A stretch of DNA of 64,000 nt from Moraxellaceae bacterium. Its GTDB lineage: Bacteria > Pseudomonadota > Gammaproteobacteria > Burkholderiales > Rhodocyclaceae. Under the pieces are notes generated by a model. That model saw only the letters and a list, made by a program, of their open reading frames with translations, searched no databases and was not told the DNA's origin. The stretch is taken from the NCBI GenBank assembly GCA_031119205.1, contig JAVHYF010000026.1, positions 1 to 64,000 of the forward strand, in the 5' to 3' direction. Below, one piece after another: positions 54,067 through 63,796 of this stretch; within the stretch, counting starts at the first letter, position 1; each line of letters starts with the position of its first letter. Position numbers and translations under genes: made by a program.

Positions 54067-54267
54067 ATGAGCGGCAACAGCCTTTTCGATCGTCCCGACT
54101 CGCCCTGCGTGTCGATCTGCTCCACCGCCACCTTCGACGAAATCTGCCGCGGTTGCGGCCGCACCATCGACGAAGTGGCGCAGTGGGTCACCTACACACC
54201 GGAACAGAAGGCGGCCATCTGGGACCGCATCCTGGCCCAGGGCTACCCGCGGCCGCCGAAGCGTTAG
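54067..54267 (+). CDS. DUF1289-domain protein
   Basis: A 66-residue protein with the DUF1289 signature SPCVSICSTATFDEICRGCGRTIDEVAQW, containing four cysteines (C-x3-C...C-x2-C) that probably bind a metal. The family is widespread in proteobacteria and has no known function. The next gene follows after 16 bases and may be co-transcribed. Confidence 0.92.
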   Translation: MSGNSLFDRPDSPCVSICSTATFDEICRGCGRTIDEVAQWVTYTPEQKAAIWDRILAQGYPRPPKR

Positions 54268-54283
54268 GTCGCGTACTCACTGC

Positions 54284-54655
54284 ATGGCGACCGATCTGTG
54301 GCGTGACTGGTGCGCGCGTGCCCTGCGCTGGCAGCGCGGCCGCCAGCAGGGCGGCTACGACAAGATGCTGCTCGTGCATGGCCGATGGCCACTGCTGTTC
54401 GACTGCTACCTCCTGCGCTTTCCGCAGGGGGCAGAGATTCCGCCGCATACCGACCCGGTCACAAACGGCCGGCACTTCCGCCTGAACATCGTGCTGAAGC
54501 AGGCGCGCCGTGGCGGCGAGTTCGTCTGCGCCACGCCGCTGCATGAATCTGCCCGCATCAAGTTCTTCCGCCCGGATGCCTGCGAGCACAGCGTGACGCG
54601 CGTGGAAGAGGGCGCGCGCTACCTGCTGTCGATCGGCTGGGTGCGGATGCCCTGA
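54284..54655 (+). CDS. 2-oxoglutarate/Fe(II)-dependent oxygenase-like protein
   Basis: A 123-residue protein with the double-stranded beta-helix pattern of 2OG oxygenases. His55 and Asp57 in IPPHTDP and His102 in EHSVTRVEEG would bind iron, and Arg112 in EGARYLLSIGW the 2-oxoglutarate. It is shorter than usual (about 200), so it may be a minimal member or act on a small substrate. The neighbouring DUF1289 gene suggests an operon. Function not known. Confidence 0.75.
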   Translation: MATDLWRDWCARALRWQRGRQQGGYDKMLLVHGRWPLLFDCYLLRFPQGAEIPPHTDPVTNGRHFRLNIVLKQARRGGEFVCATPLHESARIKFFRPDACEHSVTRVEEGARYLLSIGWVRMP

Positions 54656-54755
54656 AGCTTCGTGCTCCGATGGCCCGTCGATGGTCCATCCGGGCGATGC
54701 GTCATCGAAGCTGGCTGCGACACCATGGCAGCGATTCCTTTGCGCTCGTACCGCC

Positions 54756-55667
54756 ATGAAGCCTCCTGCTTTCCTTACCGCCGTGCCGCTCGCGCTGTCG
54801 CTGGGATTCGTTTCCTTGCCGGCATCCGCGCTGTGCTGGATCGACGCCGAGCATCCGAAGACGGCCGACAACCTCGCCACCAGCGATCCGCGCGTCGCAC
54901 CCATGCGCCAGCTCGCACAGCGCGTGCATGCCATCGTCAAGGGCAATGCCGACATGCAATCGCTGCAGGACACCCGCGTGCGCTCGCGCTGGCAGATCAG
55001 CGGTGCGGTGGGCGGGCCGGCGCGTGCGTTGTGGTACCAGGCACGCGACCACCGGCGTGACGTGTGGGCGGGCGAGTGTGGCGTCATCGACGGGGCCGAC
55101 CGTCTGCCCGCCAGAGCCTCCATCGTCGTGCAGATCAACGCGACCAGCGATCTCTTCAACGGTCCGCCGGAATTCGAGGACGAGGGGCTGCGCGCGTGGA
55201 AGATGCCACCCACGGTGGGCATGGTGCAGGGCCGGCCGCTGTATCACGGCTGGCAGATCGTCATGACGAAAACCGGGCAGCCGCCTTGGATGCCGGTGAG
55301 CTGGGCCGAGTTCATCGATTTCGCCGAGCGCGAGATTGCACGCCAGCAGGCTTCTTCCGGTGGCAACAACCCGTTCTGGAAACAGCAACTGGATGCCCTG
55401 CGTGCCTACTGCGCGAAGCTGTCGCCGGCCGAGCTCGCTGCACAGGCGCGCAACGGCTGGCCCTGGCAGCACCCAGGCGTACCGCTGGAGCGCTGGCCTC
55501 TGCTGGTGAAGCTCGATCCGGCCTTTCCGTGGGACCGCACACAGCCACAGCAGGCGCAGATCATCGCGCTGTCCATCCAGGGCGCGCCACCGCATGCAGA
55601 GACGATGCAGCGCGTGATGCAGAGCCTGGACCTGAATGCGTTCGAGGGGTTGTTGGGAAAGCGCTGA
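54756..55667 (+). CDS. Hypothetical secreted protein
   Basis: A 303-residue protein with a signal peptide (residues 1-25, ending PASALC). No family is recognised. The mature part is hydrophilic and Trp-rich, with segments such as ARALWYQARDHRRDVW and GWPWQHPGVPLERW. A Cys in ECGVIDG and another in AYCAKLSPAE could form a disulfide. The start ATG at 54756 is preferred as it creates the signal peptide. It lies 100 bases after the oxygenase-like gene. Confidence 0.6.
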   Translation: MKPPAFLTAVPLALSLGFVSLPASALCWIDAEHPKTADNLATSDPRVAPMRQLAQRVHAIVKGNADMQSLQDTRVRSRWQISGAVGGPARALWYQARDHRRDVWAGECGVIDGADRLPARASIVVQINATSDLFNGPPEFEDEGLRAWKMPPTVGMVQGRPLYHGWQIVMTKTGQPPWMPVSWAEFIDFAEREIARQQASSGGNNPFWKQQLDALRAYCAKLSPAELAAQARNGWPWQHPGVPLERWPLLVKLDPAFPWDRTQPQQAQIIALSIQGAPPHAETMQRVMQSLDLNAFEGLLGKR

Positions 55668-55710
55668 TAGCTGGCGCGCCGTGCTTGGAGCTTGCTTCGG
55701 AAACGAAAGC

Positions 55711-56301
55711 TCAGGGTGGCGTCATGACCGTGACCTTTGGCCAGCGCTCAGCAAAGCGCTTGCTCGCCACTCTCTCTGCGAAAACGGCTCTTCCGACACG
55801 GGTGGGGTTCCAGCGAACGATCATTCCGAACAGGTCGCAGAGGCCGTGCGGTGCAACGATCTCGATCTCTGCCGAGTTGGTGAGCGTGACGCCGACACAT
55901 GTCGCGAACTCCGGCCAGGACGCGATTCCCTCTGACAAAGACCGGAATGGTTGGCCAGTGCATAGGGCATGCGAGCTGACCCATTGATGAACGCCTGCCT
56001 GATTGACCACGTCCCACCTGAAGCCTGGTTCGGCGAATGCGAGCTTTGCCTCCAGACGCCGTTCAGCGTCTTCAGATATGTCTTCTCCATCAAAGTAGAC
56101 GAGGTCAATATCTGCCGGTGGCGTTTCTGCAGCGAAGTCGTGCAGGCGGTCCCAAACGAGATTGCGGATAGCGCCTGCGCCGATGCACCACGAGGGCAAG
56201 CCAAGGTCTCGTCCTGCTCTGAGAGCTCTCATGAGCCCGGGGCATCCGGCCACAATTGCCTTCAGCTGATCTTCGAACAGAGCTTCGCGAGTGGTAAGCA
56301 C
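55711..56301 (-). CDS. Nucleotidyltransferase-fold protein (DUF925/NTP_transf_6 type)
   Basis: A 196-residue protein. CIGAGAIRNLVWDRLHDFAAETPPADIDLVYFD contains the family's Gly-rich loop and the Asp64/Asp66 metal-binding pair. Proteins of this type are predicted nucleotidyltransferases with unknown targets. GTG at 56301 is the most upstream start that keeps the family's N-terminus. The DNA is AT-richer than on either side, hinting at later acquisition. It overlaps neither neighbour but lies 19 bases from the LuxR-type gene, which ends at 56321. Confidence 0.85.
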   Translation of the reverse strand: MLTTREALFEDQLKAIVAGCPGLMRALRAGRDLGLPSWCIGAGAIRNLVWDRLHDFAAETPPADIDLVYFDGEDISEDAERRLEAKLAFAEPGFRWDVVNQAGVHQWVSSHALCTGQPFRSLSEGIASWPEFATCVGVTLTNSAEIEIVAPHGLCDLFGMIVRWNPTRVGRAVFAERVASKRFAERWPKVTVMTPP

Positions 56302-56320
56302 GAACGGGGTCGGTGTTGTA

Positions 56321-58975
56321 CTAGCCGCGCTTCTGCGCCACCCACCAGGTGGCGGCTTCGGTCCGCGTAGCGGTGTTGGTCTTGTCGAGGATGTTGGCGA
56401 CGTGACGCTTCACGGTGAAGGGGCTGAGGTCCAGCACGCGGGCGATGTGCTTGTTGCTCTGGCCTTCCGCCATCAAGGACAGGACTTCGGCTTCACGTTC
56501 GGTGAGGCCGGCGGGCAGGGCCGTGGTGGCTGCCGGCGAAGGGGCTGGCGTATGGGCTGGTGCCTCGTGACCGCGTGCGCGGGCAGCGAGGTCGCGCAGC
56601 AGGGCGACGCGAGCAGGCGGGAGCCGGTTGCTCCAGGGGCTGGCGGCGATGGCTTCGAGGATGTCGACGCCGACCATCAGCGCGCCGCCGATCGGTGAGC
56701 CGTCTTCCACTGCGTCGAACCAGCGTTGAAGCAGGGCCGCTGCTTCATCCAGCCGGCCCTGGCGACGCTGGGCTTCCACGCAGAGCATCAGCACGTGGCC
56801 GCCGCTGCACAGCGGCATGAACTCCACCGGGCCGGGTGGTGGCATCAGCAATTGTTCGGCGTCGGCGTTGCGGCCGTCCAGCAGGGCGACCATGCCGGCA
56901 GCGATCTTGCGTTCGATGGGGCAGAAGGCCCACTGGAACGGATCGGCCGCGCGCTCCATGTCGGCAGCGACGCGGCGTACCCAATCGGCATCACCGAGGA
57001 TGAAGGCGCCGCGCAGCTCGGGCACCAGTGTCGAGCCACCGTGTGTGCGCTGGTTGGCGCGGCCGGATTCACGCAGGTCGGCACGCATCGTGGCAGCGGC
57101 CTCGGTGCAGGCGGTGTGGTCGCCATGCAGCGCATCGACCAGCAGGTGCGCCATCAGGTTCTCGGTGAGGATGGAACGCGGGTGGCCGAGCCATTGCAGG
57201 TCGTCGTCCGCCTTGTGCAGCCATTCGCGCGCTTCGCCGAAGCGTCCGGCGGCGAGTGCGACGGCGGAATGTCCGTGCAGCACGCCGACGCGCAGCAGGC
57301 TGGCGTGATCACCGGCGATGCGGCCGGCGGCGTGCAGGTAGCGCTGCATCACGGCGTCCATGCCTGGCAGGCTGGACAGCATGGAGATGAAGTAGGCGTT
57401 CTGCCAGGTGACGGCGTCGTCCAGTCGTTCGAGCTGTTCCACCGCGTCGCCGAAGCACGCCGCCACGTCCTGCGCGCGGTGCTGGCTGTAGGCGAGCCAG
57501 CCGTTGTAGTAGGTGGCGAGCGCGCCGGTGGGGCCGCCGTGCGCAGCGGCCATCAGCTTTCCGAAGCCGATGCGGGCGGCTTCATGGCGACCGCTGCTGA
57601 GTTCGCAGGTGTGCAGGAACACGCGTGCTGCTGCGGCAGCGTCGGGCAGGCCGGCGGCATCGAAGCCGGTGGCCGCGCGCTGCATGGCGGTGACCGAGCG
57701 ATCGAAGTCGAAGGCGTTGAAGGCGCACACGCCGCGCAGCATGTCGAGCTCCGGGTGGCGCTGCAGCTCGCTGGCGGGAAACAGGCCGAGCAGGCGCTCG
57801 ATGGTGGGACCGCCGCCCATGGGTACGAGGGCCGGGCCGCGCGTGGCGAGTTCGGCCGCGGCACGGTCCCAGGCACCGGCGCGCGCCAGCCACGTGACGG
57901 CGCGCGCGAGATCGGGCTCGCCGTCGGCGGCACGTTGCAGCAGCGCGGCCTGTTCGTCGGCGTGGTCGCGCTGCAGGCGGTCTTCCAGGAAGTCGCGGAA
58001 CAGGTCGTGCAGGCGCAACGTGCGGCCGGTGGCGTCCAGCGGCGTGACGAACAGACCTTCGCGTTCCACCTGGTCGAAGAGCGCCTGTGCGTCCGGCATG
58101 GCACTGACGTGGGCGCAGCGCGCCGGCGTGAGTTCCGGCAGCACCGCGCAGCGCAGCAGGAACTGGCGTAGCGCCGGCGACATGCCGGCGAGCACCTCGT
58201 CGGCGAGGAAATCGAAAACGTGCAGGCGGCTGGGCGCCAGCGAACCGGTGCTGCCGACCGACAGCATCAGCCGCAGGCCGGCGGCCCAGCCTTCGGTGCG
58301 GCGGAGCAGCTCGCCGACCTGCTCGTCGAGCTGGTGGGTGTCCACGCCCTGCGTGCGCAGCAGGGCGGAGATGTCATCGGACTCGAAGCGCAGCGCGGTC
58401 TGGCGGAATTCGGCGAGCTCGCCACGCGCACGCCAGCGGGCCAGCGGCAGCGGCGGGTCGGTGCGGCTGGACAGCACCATGCCCCATTGCTCCGGCAGGC
58501 GCTCGGCCAGCACGGCGAGGAATTCGAAGAGGCGCGTGTCCGCCACGCGATGCAGGTCGTCGATGACGATGAGCCCGCGCGAGGCGCTGGAGCCGGCCAG
58601 CGCGTTCACCACCTCGTCCGCCGCCAGGCCGAGGCCGCGTGAACCTTCCGACAGGGTGCCGAGTGCCGTGGGGGCGACACGCCAGGGCAGGTCCAGTGGC
58701 TCCAGCGCGGCCGTCAGCGCGGCGAGGAAGCGTGGCAGGTCATCGTCTTCATCCGCAGTCACCCAGGCCAGTGCGGTGTCGCCGGGCCACTGCGCGATCT
58801 GGCGGGCCAGCGCGGAGGTCTTGCCCCAGCCGGCGGGCGCCAGCAGCAGGGTGAGGCGCTGCTGCGCGAGCGCCTTGCCGAGTGCGTCCTCCAGGCGTGT
58901 GCGGGCGATGAGATCGGCACGCGCGCGGGGCGGCTGGATCTTTGTGCGGGCAAAGGCAATGGCGCTGTCGGACAT
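56321..58975 (-). CDS. MalT-like LuxR-family ATP-dependent transcriptional regulator (LAL type)
   Basis: An 884-residue regulator of the MalT/LAL group. Walker A APAGWGKT lies at residues 46-53 and a Walker B-like [10 protein letters not shown] near residue 140. TPR-like helical repeats fill about residues 400-750, and a LuxR HTH domain ([40 protein letters not shown]) ends the protein. Such proteins activate promoters on binding a sugar or small inducer. It is divergent from the cupin gene at 59152, so these neighbours are plausible targets. The ATG at 58975 is preferred to an upstream extension with no homology. Confidence 0.9.
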   Translation of the reverse strand: MSDSAIAFARTKIQPPRARADLIARTRLEDALGKALAQQRLTLLLAPAGWGKTSALARQIAQWPGDTALAWVTADEDDDLPRFLAALTAALEPLDLPWRVAPTALGTLSEGSRGLGLAADEVVNALAGSSASRGLIVIDDLHRVADTRLFEFLAVLAERLPEQWGMVLSSRTDPPLPLARWRARGELAEFRQTALRFESDDISALLRTQGVDTHQLDEQVGELLRRTEGWAAGLRLMLSVGSTGSLAPSRLHVFDFLADEVLAGMSPALRQFLLRCAVLPELTPARCAHVSAMPDAQALFDQVEREGLFVTPLDATGRTLRLHDLFRDFLEDRLQRDHADEQAALLQRAADGEPDLARAVTWLARAGAWDRAAAELATRGPALVPMGGGPTIERLLGLFPASELQRHPELDMLRGVCAFNAFDFDRSVTAMQRAATGFDAAGLPDAAAAARVFLHTCELSSGRHEAARIGFGKLMAAAHGGPTGALATYYNGWLAYSQHRAQDVAACFGDAVEQLERLDDAVTWQNAYFISMLSSLPGMDAVMQRYLHAAGRIAGDHASLLRVGVLHGHSAVALAAGRFGEAREWLHKADDDLQWLGHPRSILTENLMAHLLVDALHGDHTACTEAAATMRADLRESGRANQRTHGGSTLVPELRGAFILGDADWVRRVAADMERAADPFQWAFCPIERKIAAGMVALLDGRNADAEQLLMPPPGPVEFMPLCSGGHVLMLCVEAQRRQGRLDEAAALLQRWFDAVEDGSPIGGALMVGVDILEAIAASPWSNRLPPARVALLRDLAARARGHEAPAHTPAPSPAATTALPAGLTEREAEVLSLMAEGQSNKHIARVLDLSPFTVKRHVANILDKTNTATRTEAATWWVAQKRG

Positions 58976-59151
58976 GGGACGGATTCTGCCCACGGCGCTT
59001 GCGTCGCGGCAATCGTCGACAGGCCATACGCCCGATTGGGCGAGACGGATTTCATGGTCCGCACGCGGTCCCGCGCGTGGCCCGTCTGCCTGCGCGGCGT
59101 GGTCCATGCGGGCGATGCCGGCCCACATGGCAAACCGGAGCATGCCGACCC

Positions 59152-59553
59152 ATGCAGATCGTGCTCATGCCCCAGCCCCCGCACAGTGCCGCGCCGGGCC
59201 ACCAGATATCGGACCTTGCCGGCGCGCCGGCCGGCTCCGTCCTGCAACTGCACACGCTGATGCCCTGCACCCAGGCCGGGTGGCCCGCCGTCCCGCACGG
59301 CGTGCTGCTGGTGCTGACCGATGGCATCGGCAAGGCGGTGATCGACGGTGCCGCGCAGCGTGTCGCAGCCCCTTGCGTGTTGCGGCTCCCTGCAGGAAGC
59401 GAGCTGCGCCTGTTGAACCAGGGCGCTGCGCCGATGCGCCTGGTGGTGATGTATCCGGTCGCGCACAGGGATGCGGACGGCGATGTGGAGGGAGATGTGG
59501 AGGGAGATGCAGATGGGGACGCAGGGGCGGACGGCACGGATCGCAGCGACTGA
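59152..59553 (+). CDS. Cupin-like protein with Asp/Gly-rich tandem-repeat tail
   Basis: A 133-residue protein. Residues 1-105 form a cupin-like beta-barrel ([37 protein letters not shown]...[19 protein letters not shown]). The tail (about 107-133) repeats [17 protein letters not shown], encoded by a tandem repeat (GATGTGGAGGGA twice at about 59483-59506). DxDGD-like runs can bind calcium. It is the first gene of a co-directional run with a lipoprotein and a cytochrome, divergent from the MalT-like regulator. Confidence 0.55.
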   Translation: MQIVLMPQPPHSAAPGHQISDLAGAPAGSVLQLHTLMPCTQAGWPAVPHGVLLVLTDGIGKAVIDGAAQRVAAPCVLRLPAGSELRLLNQGAAPMRLVVMYPVAHRDADGDVEGDVEGDADGDAGADGTDRSD

Positions 59554-59575
59554 TTCAAAGTTGAAAGGACTCATC

Positions 59576-61126
59576 ATGCTTCGCTTCGTTGTCGCGCCCG
59601 CTGGCCGGGCGTTCCTGTGTCTTGCCATGCTGGGTGTGGCTGCCTGCGGTGGTGGCGGTGGTGGTGGTTCGTCGGGCGCTGCTTCAGGCAATGCGCCGCC
59701 GGCATCCGGGCCGGGCACGCCACCGTCCGCGTCGCCCGCCGCACCCACCGAAGTCGGAACGCCGATGGGGGCCACCGTCTCCGCGAGCATCGGTCCCATG
59801 GGCGGCGAGCTGGCATCGCCGGATGGCAGCGTGGTGGTGAGCGTGCCGCCGGGTGCGTTCAGCAGCCCGCAGACGGTGAGCCTGACACCGATCCAGAACA
59901 AGGCGCACGGCGCCAAGGGTGGTGCCTGGCGCATCGAGCCGCACGGCGTGGAGGCGCTGCAGCCGATCACGCTGCGCTTCCGCGTCGACAACGGTGAGCT
60001 GGACGGCAGTGCGCTGGAGTTGCTCGCCATCGCCACGCAAAGCGCGGACGGGCGCTGGCAGCGCCTGCGCAACGTCCAGCGCGACGAGGCGTCGTCCACC
60101 GTCAGCGTGCAGACCACGCACTTCAGCGACTGGGCGGTGATCGCGGGGGAGCAACTGCGGCCGGCGCGCGCGACGATCACCGTCGGCCAGTCGCTGGACC
60201 TCAAGCTGGTGAGCTGCCCGGTTGGTGCCACCGATGGTCTCCGCGATCAACCGCTGCATGCCTGCAGCGAGACGGCGATCATCGCGGGTGAAGTGCAGGG
60301 CTGGTCGGTGAATGGCGTGCCGGGTGGCTCCTCACAACTGGGTGGCATCGAGAGGCTGACTGCCCCCGGTACGCCGGTCGAGGGCTCCGGCCGTGCCCGC
60401 TACACCGCACCGGCCGCACCACCACCGGGCCACACCGTCGCGGTGTCCGCCACCTACAGGCCGCTCCTGCCGGACGCGCCCACGTACACGCTGCTGTCGC
60501 ACGTCGAGGTGGTGGAACGCCCGACCTGCGACTGGCTGCACGCGGTGCACGAGATCGACTTCGACATCGAGATGGAGTACGTCTTCTCGGCCAGCAGCGG
60601 TGGTGCCTCGCTGTCGATGGACCAGCGTGGCCGCATAACCGGCCGTATGCAGCGGGTGTTCGACAACGATCTGGTGGGCACCTGGCATGGCACGACCACG
60701 CAGGGCCTGGTGAGCCTGAACGACAGCGCGAGTGAAGGCATCCGCACGGCGCGCCTGTTCGGCAGCGGCGCACCGGCCATCGGCAGCGGCGTGTACTCCA
60801 ACGATTTCAGCGGGGCGCAGCTCGTCGTCGACTACCAGCGCTGTACGTATTCGGTCACCGCGAAAATGGCTGTCGTGGCCGGCAGCGGCGAGGTGAACGA
60901 CGTGCCGCACGCGACCACGGCGGGCAGCTTCACGCGCGGCGAGGCCAATGTCATCCGCGTGCAGCAACTGTCCGGCGAGGCGCTGATGCCACCACGTCCG
61001 GAGGCAGACCCGGTAGGCACCTACGCGCCGGGTGGACTCGAAGGCGGGCGGCTGTTCGCCGAAGGCTTCGCCACGCCGGGCAATGCCGGCGAAGCACGCG
61101 TGCGCTGGCAACTGACGCCGCGCTGA
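59576..61126 (+). CDS. Hypothetical lipoprotein with a ZU5-like domain
   Basis: A 516-residue predicted lipoprotein: signal ends VAACGGGGGGG (lipobox with Cys), followed by a Gly/Pro/Ala-rich linker to about residue 60. Residues about 65-180 (SIGPMGGELASPDGSVVVSVPPGAFSSPQTVSL) match the ZU5-like pattern seen in bacterial surface proteins. The remainder is uncharacterised with beta-rich segments. GAAAGGA stands six bases before the ATG. Function unknown; it is probably envelope-anchored. Confidence 0.65.
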   Translation: MLRFVVAPAGRAFLCLAMLGVAACGGGGGGGSSGAASGNAPPASGPGTPPSASPAAPTEVGTPMGATVSASIGPMGGELASPDGSVVVSVPPGAFSSPQTVSLTPIQNKAHGAKGGAWRIEPHGVEALQPITLRFRVDNGELDGSALELLAIATQSADGRWQRLRNVQRDEASSTVSVQTTHFSDWAVIAGEQLRPARATITVGQSLDLKLVSCPVGATDGLRDQPLHACSETAIIAGEVQGWSVNGVPGGSSQLGGIERLTAPGTPVEGSGRARYTAPAAPPPGHTVAVSATYRPLLPDAPTYTLLSHVEVVERPTCDWLHAVHEIDFDIEMEYVFSASSGGASLSMDQRGRITGRMQRVFDNDLVGTWHGTTTQGLVSLNDSASEGIRTARLFGSGAPAIGSGVYSNDFSGAQLVVDYQRCTYSVTAKMAVVAGSGEVNDVPHATTAGSFTRGEANVIRVQQLSGEALMPPRPEADPVGTYAPGGLEGGRLFAEGFATPGNAGEARVRWQLTPR

Positions 61127-61154
61127 CCTGCAACCCCGACGGAGCACCTACGAC

Positions 61155-62063
61155 ATGAAGAACCTTTTCTCCCGGCCCTGGCTGCGGCTCGCCCTCATTG
61201 GGCTCGGCATCCTGATCGCCCTGGTGGCCATGCTGGTCGGCATCGGCCTGATCCTCGCGCAGCACAAGGCGGATCGCCGCATGCACGTCGCCGTGGCGGC
61301 AATCGATGTTCCGGATGACGACAAGTCCCGCGCACGCGGCCGCTACCTGTACGAATCGCGCGGCTGCGCCGATTGCCATGCCGCGGACGGCGGCGGTCGC
61401 GTCTTCGTCGACGCGGGTGACGTCTTTCTTGCGGGGCCGGACATCACCGGTGGTGGACGCAGTGCGCGCTACCGCAGCCAGGACTGGGTGCGTGCCGTGC
61501 GCCACGGTCTCGCACCCGGTGGCCGGCCCTTGCGGGTGATGCCCAGCGAGGACTACAACCGCCTGACGGACGTGGACCTCGCCAGCATCGTGGCGTACGT
61601 ACGCAGCCTGCCACCGCGTGATGGCGCGGCGGGCGAGCTGCGCCTGCCCTTGCCGGCACGCGTGCTGTACGGCTTCGGTGTGCTGGACGACGCGGCCGAC
61701 CGCATCGACCACAGTCTGCCGCCGGAAGCGCCGGTGGCCGAGGCTGCGAGCGTGGCGCACGGTCGTTACGTCGCGCAGCTGTGTGTGGCCTGCCACGGCC
61801 CCGGCTTCAGCGGTGGCAAGATTCCCGGTGCGCCGCCGGACTGGCCGGCCTCCGCCAACCTGACACCGGGGGAGGGTGGCGTGATGGCCCGCTACGGAGA
61901 TGCACAGGCCTTCGCGAAGATGATGCGCGGTGGCAAGCGCCCGGATGGCAGTGCCATCACGGTGATGCCTTTCGAGGCGCTGGCGAAGATGAACGACACC
62001 GACCTGGAAGCGATGCGTCTGTACCTCGCCACGCTGCCGGCGCGGCCGGCAGGCTCACGCTGA
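61155..62063 (+). CDS. Membrane-anchored dihaem cytochrome c
   Basis: A 302-residue protein with an N-terminal membrane anchor (about residues 10-34) and two class I haem-c sites: Cys71-Ala-Asp-Cys74-His75 and Cys210-Val-Ala-Cys213-His214. Likely Met ligands are VMPSEDY (after the first) and VMPFEAL (after the second). It resembles the cytochrome subunits of membrane dehydrogenases (gluconate, alcohol or sorbosone type), but no dehydrogenase subunit is adjacent. It is 28 bases after the lipoprotein gene, so likely in the same transcript. Confidence 0.88.
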   Translation: MKNLFSRPWLRLALIGLGILIALVAMLVGIGLILAQHKADRRMHVAVAAIDVPDDDKSRARGRYLYESRGCADCHAADGGGRVFVDAGDVFLAGPDITGGGRSARYRSQDWVRAVRHGLAPGGRPLRVMPSEDYNRLTDVDLASIVAYVRSLPPRDGAAGELRLPLPARVLYGFGVLDDAADRIDHSLPPEAPVAEAASVAHGRYVAQLCVACHGPGFSGGKIPGAPPDWPASANLTPGEGGVMARYGDAQAFAKMMRGGKRPDGSAITVMPFEALAKMNDTDLEAMRLYLATLPARPAGSR

Positions 62064-62145
62064 ACATCACCGGGCATGTCGCCACAGTGCCGGGAGCAGG
62101 CCCGGTGATGCAGGGAGCGTGGTGGGAGATGGGACGTGAGGTGGA

Positions 62146-62787
62146 TCAGTACGCCGCCGTGAAGCGCTGGCGGATGTGCTGCGGCAGTTCCACTTCGTTG
62201 ACGATGGCCACGGCGAGGTCGGCCGTGGAGATGCTGCCCGGCTCGTCACCGCTCATCAGCATCTCGTCCTTGCCGAGGCGGAACTTGCCCGTGCGTTCAC
62301 CCGGCACGAGATGGGCGGCCGGCGATACGAAGGTCCACTCCAGTTGCTGTTCGCTGCGCAGGCGGTTCAGCGCCTCGCGCGCGGCCAGCGCGCCGTCCTT
62401 CCATTCGGCCGGAAAACTGGGCAGGTCCACCGCCTGCAGACCGGGAGCGACGAACAGGCTGCCGGCACCACCTACTTCCAGGAAACGCTTGACGCCGGCC
62501 TGCTTCACGCCGGCGACGATGGCCTCGTGACCCTTGAGGAACAGGTCGTGGATGTCCTTCTTGTCCCACCCGGGGTTGAAGGCGCTGATGACGGCGTCCT
62601 GCCCGCGCACGGCAGCGGCGACCTGTGCGGCGTCGTAGGCATCGGCCTGCACGAAGCGCAGGTTCTTGTGGCTGGGCAGTTTGTCGGCGCTGCGGCCGGC
62701 GACGGTCACGATGTGGTCACGGGACAGCAGTTCGGTGAGCAGGGCGCTGCCGACAAAACCGGTGGCGCCGATGAGTGCGATGTTCAT
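62146..62787 (-). CDS. NAD(P)-binding atypical SDR (NmrA/YwnB-like)
   Basis: A 213-residue Rossmann protein. The start MNIALIGATGFVGSALLTEL carries the nucleotide motif GATGFVGS, and the rest fits NAD(P)H-binding proteins related to flavin reductases and NmrA-type redox sensors. No SDR catalytic triad is evident. It is divergent from the LysR gene at 62896, an arrangement that suggests it is its target. Confidence 0.88.
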   Translation of the reverse strand: MNIALIGATGFVGSALLTELLSRDHIVTVAGRSADKLPSHKNLRFVQADAYDAAQVAAAVRGQDAVISAFNPGWDKKDIHDLFLKGHEAIVAGVKQAGVKRFLEVGGAGSLFVAPGLQAVDLPSFPAEWKDGALAAREALNRLRSEQQLEWTFVSPAAHLVPGERTGKFRLGKDEMLMSGDEPGSISTADLAVAIVNEVELPQHIRQRFTAAY

Positions 62788-62842
62788 GTCAGGACTCCGA
62801 TGTGCGTTGAGGTGGCGCCATCATGCGTCGTCGCATTGATTC

Positions 62843-62875
62843 GATAAACATGCTGATCAATAATTGATTGTTATC
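62843..62875. promoter_or_regulatory. Divergent promoter with candidate LysR operator
   Basis: A perfect 13-base palindrome ATCAAT-A-ATTGAT at 62856-62868 lies inside a longer inverted repeat (GATAAACA...TGTTATC, 62843-62875). It sits in the AT-rich 108-base gap between the NAD(P)-binding and LysR genes and matches the T-N11-A style of LysR sites. Confidence 0.55.
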
Positions 62876-62895
62876 GATTAATTGACGGTGTGCGC

Positions 62896-63783
62896 ATGGA
62901 TCTCAATCGCCTGCGGGTATTCGTGGCAGTGGCCGAGGCCGGTGGATTCACCGCGGCGGCCGAGCGTCTGGGCAGTACCAAGGCACTGGTCAGCCAGCAG
63001 ATCGCGCGGCTGGAGGCGGAGCTGGGCGTCACGCTCTTCTCGCGCACCACGCGGCGGGTGACGCTGACCGAGGCCGGTAGCGAGCTCTTCGCCGACAGTG
63101 CGCCGCTGATCGCCCAGGCGGAGTCCGCCCTGGCCCGCGTTGCGCAGGGTGGTGACGCGCTGCGTGGCACCTTGCGCATCACCGCACCGGTGGACTTCGC
63201 AGCGGGGATGGTGGCGCCGGCACTTGCACGCTTTGCCGCGGAGCACCCTGACATGCAGTTCGAGCTGGTCGCCGCCGATACCGTGCTGGACATGGTGGCC
63301 GCGCGCATCGACATCGCTTTCCGCATGGGCTGGCTGCGCGACTCCACGCAACGCGCGGTCATGCTGGGCGAGGTGCAGCAATGGGTAGTGTGCACACCGG
63401 CTTATCTCGCAGCCCACGGGCCGATCAGCCATCCGTCGCAACTCGCGGAGCACCGCTGGATCGCGCTCAGCCTGTTGCCGGCGCCGCTGTCCTGGCGCTT
63501 CCAGCGAGAGGACGAAGAACTGACCGTGCGCATGCGCGCGTCCATGCGCACCGATTCACCCACCACGCTGAAGGCGCTGGTGTGCGAGGGCGCCGGCATC
63601 ACCGCGACGGCCGACATGGTGGTGCAGGACGAGGTGAAGGCCGGACGCCTGTTGCGCGTGCTGCCGGACTGGCAGCTGCCGACCGCGGGCATCTATGCGG
63701 TGTATCCGCCGGGGCGTCACGTGCCGGCGAAATCGAAGGCCTTCATCGCGGCCTTCCGTGAGTTCTTGAAGACGCGCAGCTGA
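62896..63783 (+). CDS. LysR-family transcriptional regulator
   Basis: A 295-residue regulator. The winged helix is at residues 1-60 (FTAAAERLGSTKALVSQQIARLEAELG), and the effector domain (residues 90-290) matches the LTTR group, with a MGWLRDS segment. These regulators typically control a divergent gene, here the NAD(P)-binding protein. ATG at 62896 is preferred to GTG at 62890. Confidence 0.93.
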   Translation: MDLNRLRVFVAVAEAGGFTAAAERLGSTKALVSQQIARLEAELGVTLFSRTTRRVTLTEAGSELFADSAPLIAQAESALARVAQGGDALRGTLRITAPVDFAAGMVAPALARFAAEHPDMQFELVAADTVLDMVAARIDIAFRMGWLRDSTQRAVMLGEVQQWVVCTPAYLAAHGPISHPSQLAEHRWIALSLLPAPLSWRFQREDEELTVRMRASMRTDSPTTLKALVCEGAGITATADMVVQDEVKAGRLLRVLPDWQLPTAGIYAVYPPGRHVPAKSKAFIAAFREFLKTRS

Positions 63784-63796
63784 GAGGCGAGGTGAC

